64,000 nt of DNA from Rhynchopus sp. YZ270_cl-10 (GCA_964035575.1 OZ037875.1:1240001-1304000), one strand, 5' to 3'. Positions 43,507 through 53,403 are shown, counted from the stretch's first letter. A program made the numbers and translations. Notes: generated from the letters alone by a model not told the origin.

Positions 43507-43615
43507 TTGGTACTTTCGGAAATCGGTCAGCGACCTGTCAATATCAGGGAGGGTGTCTATAAAGTCCCTGTGTCAGTGACCTGTCAATATCGACCCCCTC
43601 CCGGAACACCAATCT
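43507..43615. repeat. L repeat, copy 1
   Basis: TTTCGGAAATCGGTCAG, GACCTGTCAATATC twice, CCCTCCCGGAACACC. The reverse complement is at 54615-54752, and a shorter relative (GACATGTCAATAT units) at 43985-44107. Confidence 0.65.
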
Positions 43616-43885
43616 TGCAATTTTTTTTTTATTGCACGTAAGCTTCACTTTTAAGCTTTCTGTTTTTTTTTATCAACACGCAGTGTTATTGAAAACTGAG
43701 CATCGTTATATAAAACCAATGCTAGATCTGTCTTTATAAACGCTGGTGTACGCTTTTGATCCCTCAGGATAACGTGCGCCACTCAAAGGCGGAGAAGCCT
43801 AAATGGCTGCGGTCAACGGAAGAAAAACGTATCAGAGTATTAGGGGGCAGATCGGTTGGTGTAGTGTTGTTCAGTTTTTAGTACA

Positions 43886-43960
43886 TCTTCTTTCATCCGG
43901 GGTTGGCATCGTGGGTCAGTCGAAGGTGCCTCCAAGGTGCTTGCGTCAATTACTATTTAT
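43886..43960 (+). repeat. B repeat, copy 6
   Basis: CTTTCATCCGGGGTTGGCAT, CGTGGGTCAGTCGAAGGTGC, then CTTGCGTCAATTACTATT. A short internal duplication (AAGGTGC) distinguishes it. Confidence 0.6.
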
Positions 43961-44507
43961 TCAGATGTAAATGGTGTTACCGATCTGCTGTCGGGGACAT
44001 GTCAACGACATGTCAAGGACATGTCAATATAGGGGGGGTGTGTCATTTTCCCCTGTAAATCTTGTGTCAAGGACATGTCAATATGGGCCCTTTCGGGAAC
44101 ACCAGTAAACCACGAAAATAGAAGGTAGGAGGGACTGCATGGTGCACCTTGGTCATTGTACCAAAGGTGCACCTTTCGCTGGAGGGCTTTTTTTTTGCGT
44201 TTTTGAAAGTCGAATTTCTTTGTGGTATTTTTGTTGTGTTGGTCAAAACGCTTAGCATCGAGAAGTATGCGTTGTCCGTCTAGTGTGAAATCAGCTTGTT
44301 TGCCATGGGTATAAAAAAAGAATCCCAAAAAACGCAACAGCGCAGAAGCGATTATATACAAGCTTCTTCTAATCCTGTATTTTTTACTTTTTTTTAATCC
44401 TTCACATCTTTCCCTCCCACCTTTAGCTTATTTTATGTTAGAATCCGGGGTAGTGTAGCTGCACAAAGCGCAGCCTGCACTGCACGTTAGTTTAGTTTAG
44501 TTTTTAG

Positions 44508-44735
44508 TTTTTTTTTTTTTGAGACAACAGCCTTTGCAAAGGTTGTAGAGGAGGAAAACGTATCTGAGTGTGCCCGAATTTTTGGTGAGAGTGATGTAAG
44601 CAAGACAACAACTTATCCACAAGAAAAAAAGTTTTTGATTTTGTACACACACTCCACAAAAAATCCGGTGCGATCAACGAAAAGTTCTTTTATTTCGTTT
44701 CTTTATTGGACTAGCTGAAAACTCAGATATCAGTT
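44508..44735 (+). repeat. J repeat, copy 2
   Basis: Same order of words as 32868-33096 with a few indels; same orientation. Confidence 0.8.
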
Positions 44736-45589
44736 TTTGATTTTTTGTTTTTTGTTTTGAAAAAAGTGTTGGAGTAGTGTATAGTTTTCCACCTGGGATA
44801 TGTCAACTCCACGTTCCTGTTAACGTCGCACTTTTTGTGTATGTGTTGACCCTCTCAAATACTTTCAATTCTGTGAACTGAAAGTATATGAATCTAACTG
44901 TTAACGTCGCACTTTTTTTTGCTTGGAAAGTTCCGAGCTTCCGATCGCCGTTTTTGTGGCCCTGCCCTCCATAAGGAAGATAAGACACCCACCATTTCTG
45001 TGTTGTGGGGGAGTTGCCAACCATCGATACTGTGGACACATAATTGAGAAAGAAAATAATAAACAATCCACCATTCTCAACGGTAGCCTCTGGGTAGGAA
45101 CCAAACTTCTTCAAAGGACCTTGCTCAAAAATAAAACACACACACAGCTCTGAAAAATACTTCCAGGCCATGCAAAGGTGTGCGCATGAATGCCAAAATT
45201 ACAAAAAAAAAAATAGCGTCATACCAGAGGTTCATAATATTTGATCTCTGTCTACTTTCTCATGATGCCACTGCCAATTTCCGTCCATCAAGGCTTTCAC
45301 CAACATTGGGTACAACTACCTGACCCCTTCGTACTTAAGATGTTGTCGATACAAATTAAGTGGGGGAAAAAAAATACTGTCCGTAAGAGCTCTCTCTGGA
45401 TGTGACTCTAAAGCAACAGAGAAATAGTAAAAAACCCCTTTCATCTTTTGTTTAGTTCGGTACGCTACCCACGTCATGCGCTATAAAAAAGGCTGAAAGA
45501 GTGCCAACACAAAACGCTCCTCACATCTTACAACACAACCTATGCTTTACCCAACCCTCCGCAGTTTTCTATTGTACCTACGAGCAGTG

Positions 45590-45655
45590 TCTTATCAATC
45601 CAGATTTCAAGATTGAGGGTGTGACAATGGGGGTCAGCTTGTTTTGCCCATATTG
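45590..45655 (+). repeat. K repeat, copy 2
   Basis: CAATCCAGATTTCAAGATTG, GGGGGTCAGCTTGTTTTGCC. Slightly longer than copy 1. Confidence 0.5.
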
Positions 45656-46094
45656 TATACACACGACGCCTATCATTATGGCATGTGAAATGACATGTCA
45701 AAAAAACCACAGCGTCATGTCATTCTGACATGTCATAACATGAGGCGTCATTCACCTGAAAGTATCCTGAAACCATGCCAACACTGCCCTCCCCTCCCAT
45801 CAATGCATAGTAGACCAGAAATGAACAACAAAAACAGATCTCCTCCCCTTTTTGCGAGTTGTGTTTAGGAAGGCAACTTCCTCGGCCCGCCGAATTTTTT
45901 TTATAGAGTTTCCGGGACCGTACATGCTCCGTTCTCAAGGAATGGTAAAAAGGTTTTCAAAAGGCCAACACTGAGTACAAACCCTCATTCTTGGGTGATT
46001 GGCGATACAGCAACAGCTCAACGCCTCATTTCCCATTCCCTCTCGCCGCACCCAAAACACCTCATCATTCATCATTGCAGGGCAATACAGCGGG

Positions 46095-47807
46095 ATGTTA
46101 GTGGAAGTGGCTTCTGTGGTGGTGGTGGTGTGCCAATATGCGGCGGCTGTGCTGCTGCTGTGTGTGGCGGCTGTTGTTGTAAAGGCAGTGCTCACAGCGC
46201 TCGAGCACCGTGCTGCGTACAAGGCATACGAAGCATACTGGGGCCCGCCTGTAGACTTCCCCCTAGGCAACGCGCTGGTGCGCAAACGTTGGCACGGCCG
46301 TTCGCTTGACATCCACGTAGAAAACCTAAATGCACACTGCAGCCCAGACCGCCCATGCTACAAAATCCTTGCCCCATCCTTCTGCAAAAACGTCTGCGGG
46401 CTTGGAACTGAACTGGTATGCAAAAATATCTCATTTTTTTTTATATGCTCATTTTTCATCGACATCACATACTTTTCCACACACTTCCAGATCACGAAAG
46501 ACCCACGCGTTGTCAAACACGTTCTCTCCGACCATTTCGATGTTTGGGCGAAGTCGAACAATAACGGGAGGTTATACAAACCGCTTGTAGACTGGTTTGG
46601 ACAGGGCATCTTCACCAACGACCATGGTCCCTATGCAGAAGCACCTAGGGACGGTGGCAAGATGTGGCACGCTCAGAGGCAGGCTGCGGCAACGATCTTC
46701 ACACGCGAGCTGTTTAAACACCACTACGAGACGGTGTTCACCGCACGCACTGCGAAGCTGGTGGCCACCCTCCAGGCGGCGGGGGGGGACGTGGATCTGC
46801 AGGAACACTTCTTTGCACTGTCGATGGACTGCTTTGGGAGCATCGCCTATGGAGCAGACATGGACAACGACGCGAACAAAACCTTCGGCGCCGCCTTCGA
46901 CCGTGCACAGCTTCTTGCCCTGCGGCACATCGTCCACAACATCAAAGGCTTTCTCCTCCGCGAACTCCTCCCCTCCTTCCTCGGCACCCTCGCCGAGAAA
47001 TTTATTGAATACCGATGCCCGCTTCGCAACGAACTCGAGACCCACATCGCTACCACAAAAAAATTCACCGAAAAGGTCATTGCACACAGAAAGGATCAGA
47101 TGGCAGAAGGGGAAGCAACAAAGGGCGATCTGCTGTCTCTGTTTTTGAGGATGGAGGAGGCTGAGGTGATGCGGGGTGTCGAGCTGCGGGATGCGCTGCT
47201 GCACTTTATCCTCGCTGGGAGGGATACCACTGCAAGCCTGCTCTCCTTTTTGTTCTTCCGTCTTGGAAATCCTGAAAATAAGGCAGTTCTTGACGCAGTG
47301 ATCGCTGAGGTGGATGCTGTGTTTGGCGGCGAGACCCCTACCTTGGCTGACCTAGATTCTCTTCCGTATCTTCGTGGCGCGGTGTGGGAGACGTTGCGGT
47401 TGCATCCGGTGGTCCCTGTTGTGACGGTGACTGCTAAAGCGGAGGATCGTCTCCCCGACGGAGTTGTTGTCCCAAAAGGAACCAGAATGTTGATCTGCAA
47501 CTATGCCATGGGGCGGGATGCTTCCCGCTACGGCGAGGATGTGTTAGAGTTCAAGCCAGAGAGGTGGATTCCTTTCACACAGCCAAGCCCATATGAGTTC
47601 CCGGTGTTCAAAGCAGGTCGGCGGACCTGTCTTGGCAAAGACATGGCGTTGTTTGAGTCTACAAAGGTCGCAGCGACCCTGCTGCAGAAGTTCATCCCAG
47701 AGTCAGTAAACCCTGACGCATACAAGGTGGGTACAAAACTCACCATGGTGGTGCACGACAAAGAAGCAGGTGTGGACAGACTGCTCATGAAGATGACACC
47801 ACGTTGA
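46095..47807 (+). CDS. Microsomal cytochrome P450 (CYP86/704-like)
   Basis: A haem-thiolate monooxygenase, probably of the endoplasmic reticulum. Exons are 46095-46415 and 46491-47807 (545 residues). The 75-bp intron is a multiple of three and stop-free, so it is easily missed. Start ATG 46095 gives an N-terminal anchor (VASVVVVVCQYAAAVLLLC) and then a Pro hinge (GPPVDFPLGN). The I-helix AGRDTT is at 349-354, ExxR (ETLR) at 407-410, PERW follows, and the haem ligand Cys487 is in FKAGRRTCLGK, the signature FxxGxRxCxG. The AGRDTTA and RLHP words fit the CYP86/CYP704 fatty-acid omega-hydroxylase group, but the substrate cannot be assigned. It has no visible partner reductase nearby. A frame extending 96 bp upstream begins with TTG and is not used. 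Confidence 0.93.
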   Translation: MLVEVASVVVVVCQYAAAVLLLCVAAVVVKAVLTALEHRAAYKAYEAYWGPPVDFPLGNALVRKRWHGRSLDIHVENLNAHCSPDRPCYKILAPSFCKNVCGLGTELVCKNISFFFICSFFIDITYFSTHFQITKDPRVVKHVLSDHFDVWAKSNNNGRLYKPLVDWFGQGIFTNDHGPYAEAPRDGGKMWHAQRQAAATIFTRELFKHHYETVFTARTAKLVATLQAAGGDVDLQEHFFALSMDCFGSIAYGADMDNDANKTFGAAFDRAQLLALRHIVHNIKGFLLRELLPSFLGTLAEKFIEYRCPLRNELETHIATTKKFTEKVIAHRKDQMAEGEATKGDLLSLFLRMEEAEVMRGVELRDALLHFILAGRDTTASLLSFLFFRLGNPENKAVLDAVIAEVDAVFGGETPTLADLDSLPYLRGAVWETLRLHPVVPVVTVTAKAEDRLPDGVVVPKGTRMLICNYAMGRDASRYGEDVLEFKPERWIPFTQPSPYEFPVFKAGRRTCLGKDMALFESTKVAATLLQKFIPESVNPDAYKVGTKLTMVVHDKEAGVDRLLMKMTPR

Positions 47808-48488
47808 TGAGAATGTGAAAGAAGCGAGGTTGGCGCTGCAATTTTTTTTTGGTTCCGTCGTTTGAGCAAAGAGTAATCTCTCCCCGCATTTTTTTCTTCG
47901 GGAAGTCAGAACCGCGGTTGCGTGGTAAACAAAATAATTCTCTTTTTATAAATTTTAGCTCCAGCATATTTTCTCGTTCTTTAAGGTTTTCTTATTGTTA
48001 TCAGCTTCACTTTTTTTTTCAAGGTGACTAAGCACGAGAGGCTTAGGGTCATCTTCTCAACATTTCTTTCTTTTTTGGGGGGGACTAAAATCCAATGCCT
48101 TTCTCTTTCGATATCTATGTACTAGAGATGTCGGAGAACACTGTGCAGTTTCCTCCAAAAAGCATAGCCTTTTTAGGGTGAAATCTTTGCACAGATTCAT
48201 TAACCTGTCTTGATATTAACGTTCTAGACTTGTGGTTCCCCTTGTTTTGTGCTCAGGGAAAGGAAAGTTGGTAGTATAAGCCGCGTCTCAGCAAAATGTT
48301 GTTACATCAATAAGAGGAAGATCAACAAACCACTACTACATGGAGGGGGGGGTATATATTTTTTGATGATAAAACCAGATTGACCTCAAAAAAAATGGAT
48401 TAGGAAACATTGAACATTTATTCGTTTCTTTTCCCCACCCTCCCTTCCCCTCCCCCTCACCCCTCTTCTCCCATCCATCCTCTGCCAA
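47808..48488. other. Intergenic region, P450 to ubiquitin-like/propeller copy 3a
   Basis: AT-rich spacer with one stem-loop repeat (48021). From 48359 it is homologous, with indels, to 51065-51246 upstream of the duplicate gene. A pyrimidine-rich CCTCCCCTCC tract immediately precedes the ATG. Confidence 0.6.
48021..48062 (+). repeat. Stem-loop repeat, copy 15
   Basis: AAGGTGACTAAGC, loop ACGAGAG, GCTTAGGGTCATC, TTCTCAAC and a TTTCTTTC tract. Preceded by a T-run. Confidence 0.8.
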
Positions 48489-49589
48489 ATGGAGGTTTTC
48501 GTGCAATGCCACCCTTGTGGAGAAGCTGTGACAGAGGTGTTTGAAGACGACACAGTTTCAGTGCTGACACGGCGAGCTGCCGCGCTTCTTCTTTCGAAAG
48601 GTCGATACGACGCAAACAGACTGCGCCTCCACCTTGCCCGCGGCGGTGTGCAGACTCTCCTCGAAGAAGATGAGCTGGTCGCAGGGCTCGACATCTCCTC
48701 GGGTGAGACACTGCATCTTGCGGTTCTCTCGTGGGCGATCACCGAGTATGAGGTCTCAGGGCGTGGTGGGAAGACCCTCGACCTCTCCCCCTCAGGACGA
48801 ATGTGCATTACCGGGGGCGACTCGACCATGGTGTTTGACCTTGCAACAGGAGAGACCGTTTATCACGATGCAAACAAAACGCATGGTGCAGTGCTCCTAT
48901 CGGACACAACGTTGCTTCGCGTCACGGAAAAGGGTGTGCAAATGATTGACACCCAAGATGGAAACAAAAAAATGCCGTTGAGCGACCAAAGCAGCCGTTT
49001 GTCTCAGGTCTCTGCATCAACAAACGGAGTGTTTGCAGCGCGTTGTGGACTTTCCGTGGAAATCTTTGGGGAAGATGGAAAATTAATCCGGAGGGTAAGC
49101 AATTCGCAGGTGGGGAAGAGCATTGCGGTGTCACCTTGTGGAAAGTACCTTGCACAGCTTGCGGGGTACAGAGAGGTTGAAGTGCTGGAGGTGCACACCG
49201 GGAGGAAGTACGCGGTCAAAACAGAGCAGCCGGGGGACTCGAATGGTGTGGTTGTGTGGAGCAAGGACTCCTCGGACCTCTTTGTTGGGAGGGGCACTGT
49301 GTTGTATGTGTCCCGCAATGCTGGGAGCAACGTCACCCCTCTCAATGGCCACAGCGGGCACATTGTCGCCATCACCTCCACCGACACCGCCATCTACTCT
49401 GCCGCAGAAGACCAGTCCGTACGACAATGGGACCGCACGACGCTCACCTGCCTCAGCCAAACCCACTTCCCCTGTGCGATCCGTGCGCTCCAATCATCAC
49501 GCTGCGAACGCTTTATGGTCTATCGTGAAGGGACCCAAGTGAAAGTTCGCGTTCTCAGTCAAAGCGGTGACATCATACTGCAAGAGTGA
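48489..49589 (+). CDS. Ubiquitin-like/beta-propeller protein, paralogue 3 copy a
   Basis: Single exon, 366 residues. Residues 1-80 fit a ubiquitin-like fold: MEVFVQCHPCGEAVTEVFED, a helix (LTRRAAALLLSKGR), LRLHLARGGVQTLLEEDELV and GETLHLAVLS. A WD40-type propeller follows with blade words STMVFDLATGETV, VSPCGKYLAQL, VLEVHTGRKY, LNGHSGHIVAITSTDTAIYS and SVRQWDRTTLTC. The architecture matches the genes at 31708 and 33267, though the sequence is only distantly similar. The coding sequence is identical to copy b at 51247. No targeting signal or catalytic motif is seen; the role is unknown. Confidence 0.85.
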   Translation: MEVFVQCHPCGEAVTEVFEDDTVSVLTRRAAALLLSKGRYDANRLRLHLARGGVQTLLEEDELVAGLDISSGETLHLAVLSWAITEYEVSGRGGKTLDLSPSGRMCITGGDSTMVFDLATGETVYHDANKTHGAVLLSDTTLLRVTEKGVQMIDTQDGNKKMPLSDQSSRLSQVSASTNGVFAARCGLSVEIFGEDGKLIRRVSNSQVGKSIAVSPCGKYLAQLAGYREVEVLEVHTGRKYAVKTEQPGDSNGVVVWSKDSSDLFVGRGTVLYVSRNAGSNVTPLNGHSGHIVAITSTDTAIYSAAEDQSVRQWDRTTLTCLSQTHFPCAIRALQSSRCERFMVYREGTQVKVRVLSQSGDIILQE

Positions 49590-49799
49590 AGGTGATGATA
49601 ATACCTTTCTGTGTTTTTTTTTTTTTTGGTCATTTTTGCGTTTTTTTCAGGGTTTCTTTTTGAGTGATAAAATGGGAGGGTGTGTGTGTGTGTGTATGTT
49701 TATTTTTCTTCTTTTATTTTCCTTTCATAAGGAGCTGTGCACAGCAAGTAATGGAGAACCCTCTTTCTGCATCTGATGGTTCTTAGGACATGGGCCACA

Positions 49800-50590
49800 G
49801 AGGAAGGCGAAGGGACGACCGCCTGCCTGTCGTTCTCAGGAAGAGGTGCTTCTTGATGTACATGCTGCATTTCAATCCGAGGCTAATGCGGAAGAGGTGT
49901 TCATGTACTTTGAGCAAGCAAGGCGGCTGAGCTTTCCACATAACATGACGACAACGCTTGCCAAGCACTACCCCGAGGGGACTTCCATGAATTGAAAGGC
50001 ATCACTGAGGACGCCCCCGACAGTACGGCAGAGGTGGAAAAGTTCAGCAATGCGGATGTCTGCCTAGCTGCGCTCGGCAAGGGTTTATATTGTTGTTTCG
50101 AAGAAGCAAAACAAACAAGGGGTGGGGTGCATCTTTCCTGTTCTCTTTGGACACTGTGTTGTGTGGTGTCGTGCAGGTAAAGTTGACAGACAAGGTGCCG
50201 TCGGATGTCGGAGATAATATGTTCACGAATTCTGCTATGAAGCAGTTAGGCAAGGACAGTAAGTGCAAAGTGTTTTGGGATCCTGTTTTCGACACAGCAA
50301 GACGATGCGACAGACTCCCGCAACGTCTGCTCATTGAACAGGAAGAGTTTTGGAGTCATCAAGTTTCAATGAGACTGGGAACCAGTCATTTTGCAAATGT
50401 GCCAAGCTGCATTCAGTACCAGAACGTCGGTACCCGTAACGAGTCCAGCGTGTCCTTTCTTTGTGCAAGTGGAAACCTTCCAGAAAAAACAAACCGCCTC
50501 CACCCGACGCGGCCGCCTGTACCCTCGGCCTCGCCCACCCGACGGTGGATGGAAGTGCCCACCCGACCGTGGACGGCTGCGCACCGCTAA
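49800..50590 (+). pseudogene. Decayed gene, unknown product
   Basis: Three protein-like stretches on the + strand in different frames: EEVLLDVHAAFQSEANAEEV then FMYFEQARRLSFPHN (about 49842-49995); HELKGITEDAPDSTAEVEKF then SNADVCLAALGK (about 49985-50082); and KLTDKVPSDVGDNMFTNSAM then KCKVFWDPVFDTARRCDRLP (about 50180-50360, continuing to 50590). A TCGTGCAG acceptor-like site precedes the last. The composition is coding-like, but the frames do not join without a shift. No family is recognised. The lack of a clear start suggests a remnant. Confidence 0.45.
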
Positions 50591-50636
50591 GACCATCGCC
50601 TGGAGCAATTCGGGCATTACATAGAAGCGTGTAGTA

Positions 50637-50686
50637 TAGTGGAGTTCATCTTCGGGTGTCTACACTAATACAACCAAGTTTTCGAA
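50637..50686 (+). repeat. I repeat, copy 3
   Basis: GTGGAGTTCATCTTCGGGTG, TCTACACTAATACAACCAAG, TTTTCGAAC. The best match to the 58306 copy. Confidence 0.75.
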
Positions 50687-50899
50687 CAAAAAAAAAAAGT
50701 AGGTGATTGTCGACACAACAAAAAAGATATAGAGTGACAAGTGACAGATTTTTTCAAGATATTGGAATTGGAATCTGGGGTGGGAGTATTGATAGGATAT
50801 TGAATATTGAAAGTATTGATTGCAACAATGACAGTATCTTGATAACATTGAAGGTATATTGAATATTGAAAGTATTGGCAATGTGTTGTTTTATTTGGG

Positions 50900-51064
50900 G
50901 CCCCCTTCTTGAACGTTTCAGATGCAGGCGTCCCAGTGGGTCTGGCAGCGTACGAAGAGCGTTAGCATACCTGCAGAAGAGCAGAATGCTGGGCGGGTTG
51001 TAAATTATTTCTACAGGGTGGAGTTCCACAGCACACCCCGTTTTTTTCCCGATAGTAATCACTT
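50900..51064 (+). repeat. Copy of the 13449-13612 segment
   Basis: CCCCCTTCTTGAACGTTTCA, GATGCAGGCGTCCCAGTGGG and on to CACCCCGTTTTTTTCCCGAT match 13449-13612 with about ten substitutions. An open frame from 50922 begins MQASQWVWQRTKSVSIPAEE and parallels the frame at 13471; most differences change the residue, so it is not under clear protein selection. It joins directly to the upstream flank of copy b. Confidence 0.7.
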
Positions 51065-51246
51065 GTTTTTGATGATAAACCAGATTGTTAACCTCGAAGA
51101 AAAATGGAACATTTATTCTTTTCTTTTCCTCACCTTCCCTCCCTTCCCCTCCCCTCCCTCTAACCCACACACCCAGAATCATCCCCTCCCTCCCTCCCTC
51201 CTCCCCCTTCCCCCTCACCCCTCTTCTCCCATCCATCCTCTGCCAA

Positions 51247-52347
51247 ATGGAGGTTTTCGTGCAATGCCACCCTTGTGGAGAAGCTGTGACAGAGGTGTTT
51301 GAAGACGACACAGTTTCAGTGCTGACACGGCGAGCTGCCGCGCTTCTTCTTTCGAAAGGTCGATACGACGCAAACAGACTGCGCCTCCACCTTGCCCGCG
51401 GCGGTGTGCAGACTCTCCTCGAAGAAGATGAGCTGGTCGCAGGGCTCGACATCTCCTCGGGTGAGACACTGCATCTTGCGGTTCTCTCGTGGGCGATCAC
51501 CGAGTATGAGGTCTCAGGGCGTGGTGGGAAGACCCTCGACCTCTCCCCCTCAGGACGAATGTGCATTACCGGGGGCGACTCGACCATGGTGTTTGACCTT
51601 GCAACAGGAGAGACCGTTTATCACGATGCAAACAAAACGCATGGTGCAGTGCTCCTATCGGACACAACGTTGCTTCGCGTCACGGAAAAGGGTGTGCAAA
51701 TGATTGACACCCAAGATGGAAACAAAAAAATGCCGTTGAGCGACCAAAGCAGCCGTTTGTCTCAGGTCTCTGCATCAACAAACGGAGTGTTTGCAGCGCG
51801 TTGTGGACTTTCCGTGGAAATCTTTGGGGAAGATGGAAAATTAATCCGGAGGGTAAGCAATTCGCAGGTGGGGAAGAGCATTGCGGTGTCACCTTGTGGA
51901 AAGTACCTTGCACAGCTTGCGGGGTACAGAGAGGTTGAAGTGCTGGAGGTGCACACCGGGAGGAAGTACGCGGTCAAAACAGAGCAGCCGGGGGACTCGA
52001 ATGGTGTGGTTGTGTGGAGCAAGGACTCCTCGGACCTCTTTGTTGGGAGGGGCACTGTGTTGTATGTGTCCCGCAATGCTGGGAGCAACGTCACCCCTCT
52101 CAATGGCCACAGCGGGCACATTGTCGCCATCACCTCCACCGACACCGCCATCTACTCTGCCGCAGAAGACCAGTCCGTACGACAATGGGACCGCACGACG
52201 CTCACCTGCCTCAGCCAAACCCACTTCCCCTGTGCGATCCGTGCGCTCCAATCATCACGCTGCGAACGCTTTATGGTCTATCGTGAAGGGACCCAAGTGA
52301 AAGTTCGCGTTCTCAGTCAAAGCGGTGACATCATACTGCAAGAGTGA
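51247..52347 (+). CDS. Ubiquitin-like/beta-propeller protein, paralogue 3 copy b
   Basis: 366 residues, identical in protein sequence and in all six-frame translations to copy a, so the 1101-bp coding DNA is identical. Offset is 2758 bp. The upstream flank differs by a ~70-bp pyrimidine-rich insertion and several small changes; the downstream flank differs in poly-T length and then diverges completely about 110 bp after the stop. Identical coding DNA with diverged flanks points to recent gene conversion, or duplication followed by rapid flank change. Start ATG 51247 follows CTCTGCCAA as in copy a. An upstream in-frame extension to 51085 is low-complexity and not credible. Confidence 0.85.
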   Translation: MEVFVQCHPCGEAVTEVFEDDTVSVLTRRAAALLLSKGRYDANRLRLHLARGGVQTLLEEDELVAGLDISSGETLHLAVLSWAITEYEVSGRGGKTLDLSPSGRMCITGGDSTMVFDLATGETVYHDANKTHGAVLLSDTTLLRVTEKGVQMIDTQDGNKKMPLSDQSSRLSQVSASTNGVFAARCGLSVEIFGEDGKLIRRVSNSQVGKSIAVSPCGKYLAQLAGYREVEVLEVHTGRKYAVKTEQPGDSNGVVVWSKDSSDLFVGRGTVLYVSRNAGSNVTPLNGHSGHIVAITSTDTAIYSAAEDQSVRQWDRTTLTCLSQTHFPCAIRALQSSRCERFMVYREGTQVKVRVLSQSGDIILQE

Positions 52348-52370
52348 AGGTGATGATAATACCTTTCTGT

Positions 52371-52402
<32 letters not shown>

Positions 52403-52714
52403 GTCATTTTTGCGTTTTTTTCAGGGTTTCTTTTTTGAGTGATAAAATGGGAGGGTGGTGTGTGTTTTTTCTTCTTTTTTGCATTCAAACAATCCAGGAG
52501 AGGCGGTGCATCGGAAGAAACAGCAGTACGACACACGAGTCTGTATCTTACCCCCCAGTGTGTATTTTTTCAAACAAAAAAAGTTTTAAAAAAAGCAGTG
52601 CTGGCTGCTCCGATGGCAAAAAAAAGCTTTCCGTCTTTTTCCTTCTAAGATATGTATGCAGCGAAGAGTATTCATCTTGAAACTTTTCTCGAATTTTTTG
52701 TGTCCATCATCTTT

Positions 52715-52790
52715 AGAACAATTTTCAGGGAACATTTTTGTTGATCCCTCCTCATATACTATCAATTTATTGATTGCCTATGAAAATAAT
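52715..52790 (+). repeat. C repeat, copy 3
   Basis: ACAATTTTCAGGGAACATTT, TTGTTGATCCCTCCTCATAT, ACTATCAATTTATTGATTGC, then ATGAAAAT. The closest relative is the 22070 copy. Confidence 0.7.
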
Positions 52791-52905
52791 GATTGAGTTT
52801 CATGCAGGGAGACTGGCATTCTTACCGTTTCCTCTTTCCTCTTTAAATGTATCACTCATCCATTTGATTCTGCACCTTTTTTAGTTGGCCGATAACGAAT
52901 ATGAT

Positions 52906-52947
52906 AAGGTGACTCAGCATGAAGAGGCTTAGGGTCATCTTATAACC
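52906..52947 (+). repeat. Stem-loop repeat, copy 16
   Basis: AAGGTGACTCAGC, loop ATGAAGAG, GCTTAGGGTCATC, TTATAACC. Left flank GATAACGAATATGAT is shared with copies 2 and 13. Confidence 0.75.
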
Positions 52948-53170
52948 TTTTAGTTTTGTTGTTGTGTGTTTTTCATTTATTCCCTCCCTTCTGTAGTCTA
53001 AAGTATTTAGGACAATTTTTTTTTTTTTAAAGCTCGATCTGTACCCCGGGAGGAAAGACACACACACACACGGTAACTATCATTTCCGTCTTACCAGTTT
53101 CTGTGTTGTTATTCTATGCTTTCAGTGAAGACAAGAAGCCGTGTGTGTGGTGTGTGTGGTTTTCCAGGTA

Positions 53171-53321
53171 CACGACGGGACCCAGTGACAAGTGACAAGT
53201 AAATGACAAGTAAATCACTTGTCATGACAAGTGACTTTTTTGAGTGACAAGTGACAAGTGAAATGACATGTGATTTCACTTGTCACTTGTCACTTGTCAC
53301 TTGTCGCTGGGTCCCGTCGTG
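53171..53321. mobile_element. 151-bp MITE, TA-flanked (CACTTGTCA family)
   Basis: Ends CACGACGGGACCCAGTGACA and its complement (one mismatch in about 30), flanked by TA (53169-53170 and 53322-53323). The interior is tandem GACAAGT and its complement. Same family as 4868-5063. Confidence 0.85.
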
Positions 53322-53403
53322 TATCCTTCCATACCCCTACCCCCTCTCGCTCTATTTTTGTGTGTGCACGGGAGGCACATCCATCTTACAACGTTGTCTT
53401 TGA

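Larger units (their letters stand above)
36906..46094. other. Repeat and transposon island
   Basis: About 9 kb without a supported gene. It contains the inverted-repeat/array element at 37016-39317, a nested foldback pair at 40327-41384, a G repeat (41618), small inverted-repeat elements (42381 and 43260), B repeats (39819 and 43886), I, J and L repeats, and GC-poor filler. The segment 38000-38990 has mixed composition without long frames. Confidence 0.55.
49590..50899. other. Region between duplicate genes
   Basis: The first ~120 bp match the DNA after copy b (poly-T of different length, then CATTTTTGCG and AAAATGGGAGGG). Then comes a decayed coding region (49800-50590), an I repeat (50637) and an AT-rich stretch with TATTGAATATTGAAAGTATT repeated at about 50800 and 50860. 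Confidence 0.6.

Noticed and set aside
50754-51587. 277-residue minus-strand ORF overlapping propeller copy b
   Set aside because: It is the antisense shadow of the + strand gene and the same antisense frame occurs in copy a; no independent coding signal.
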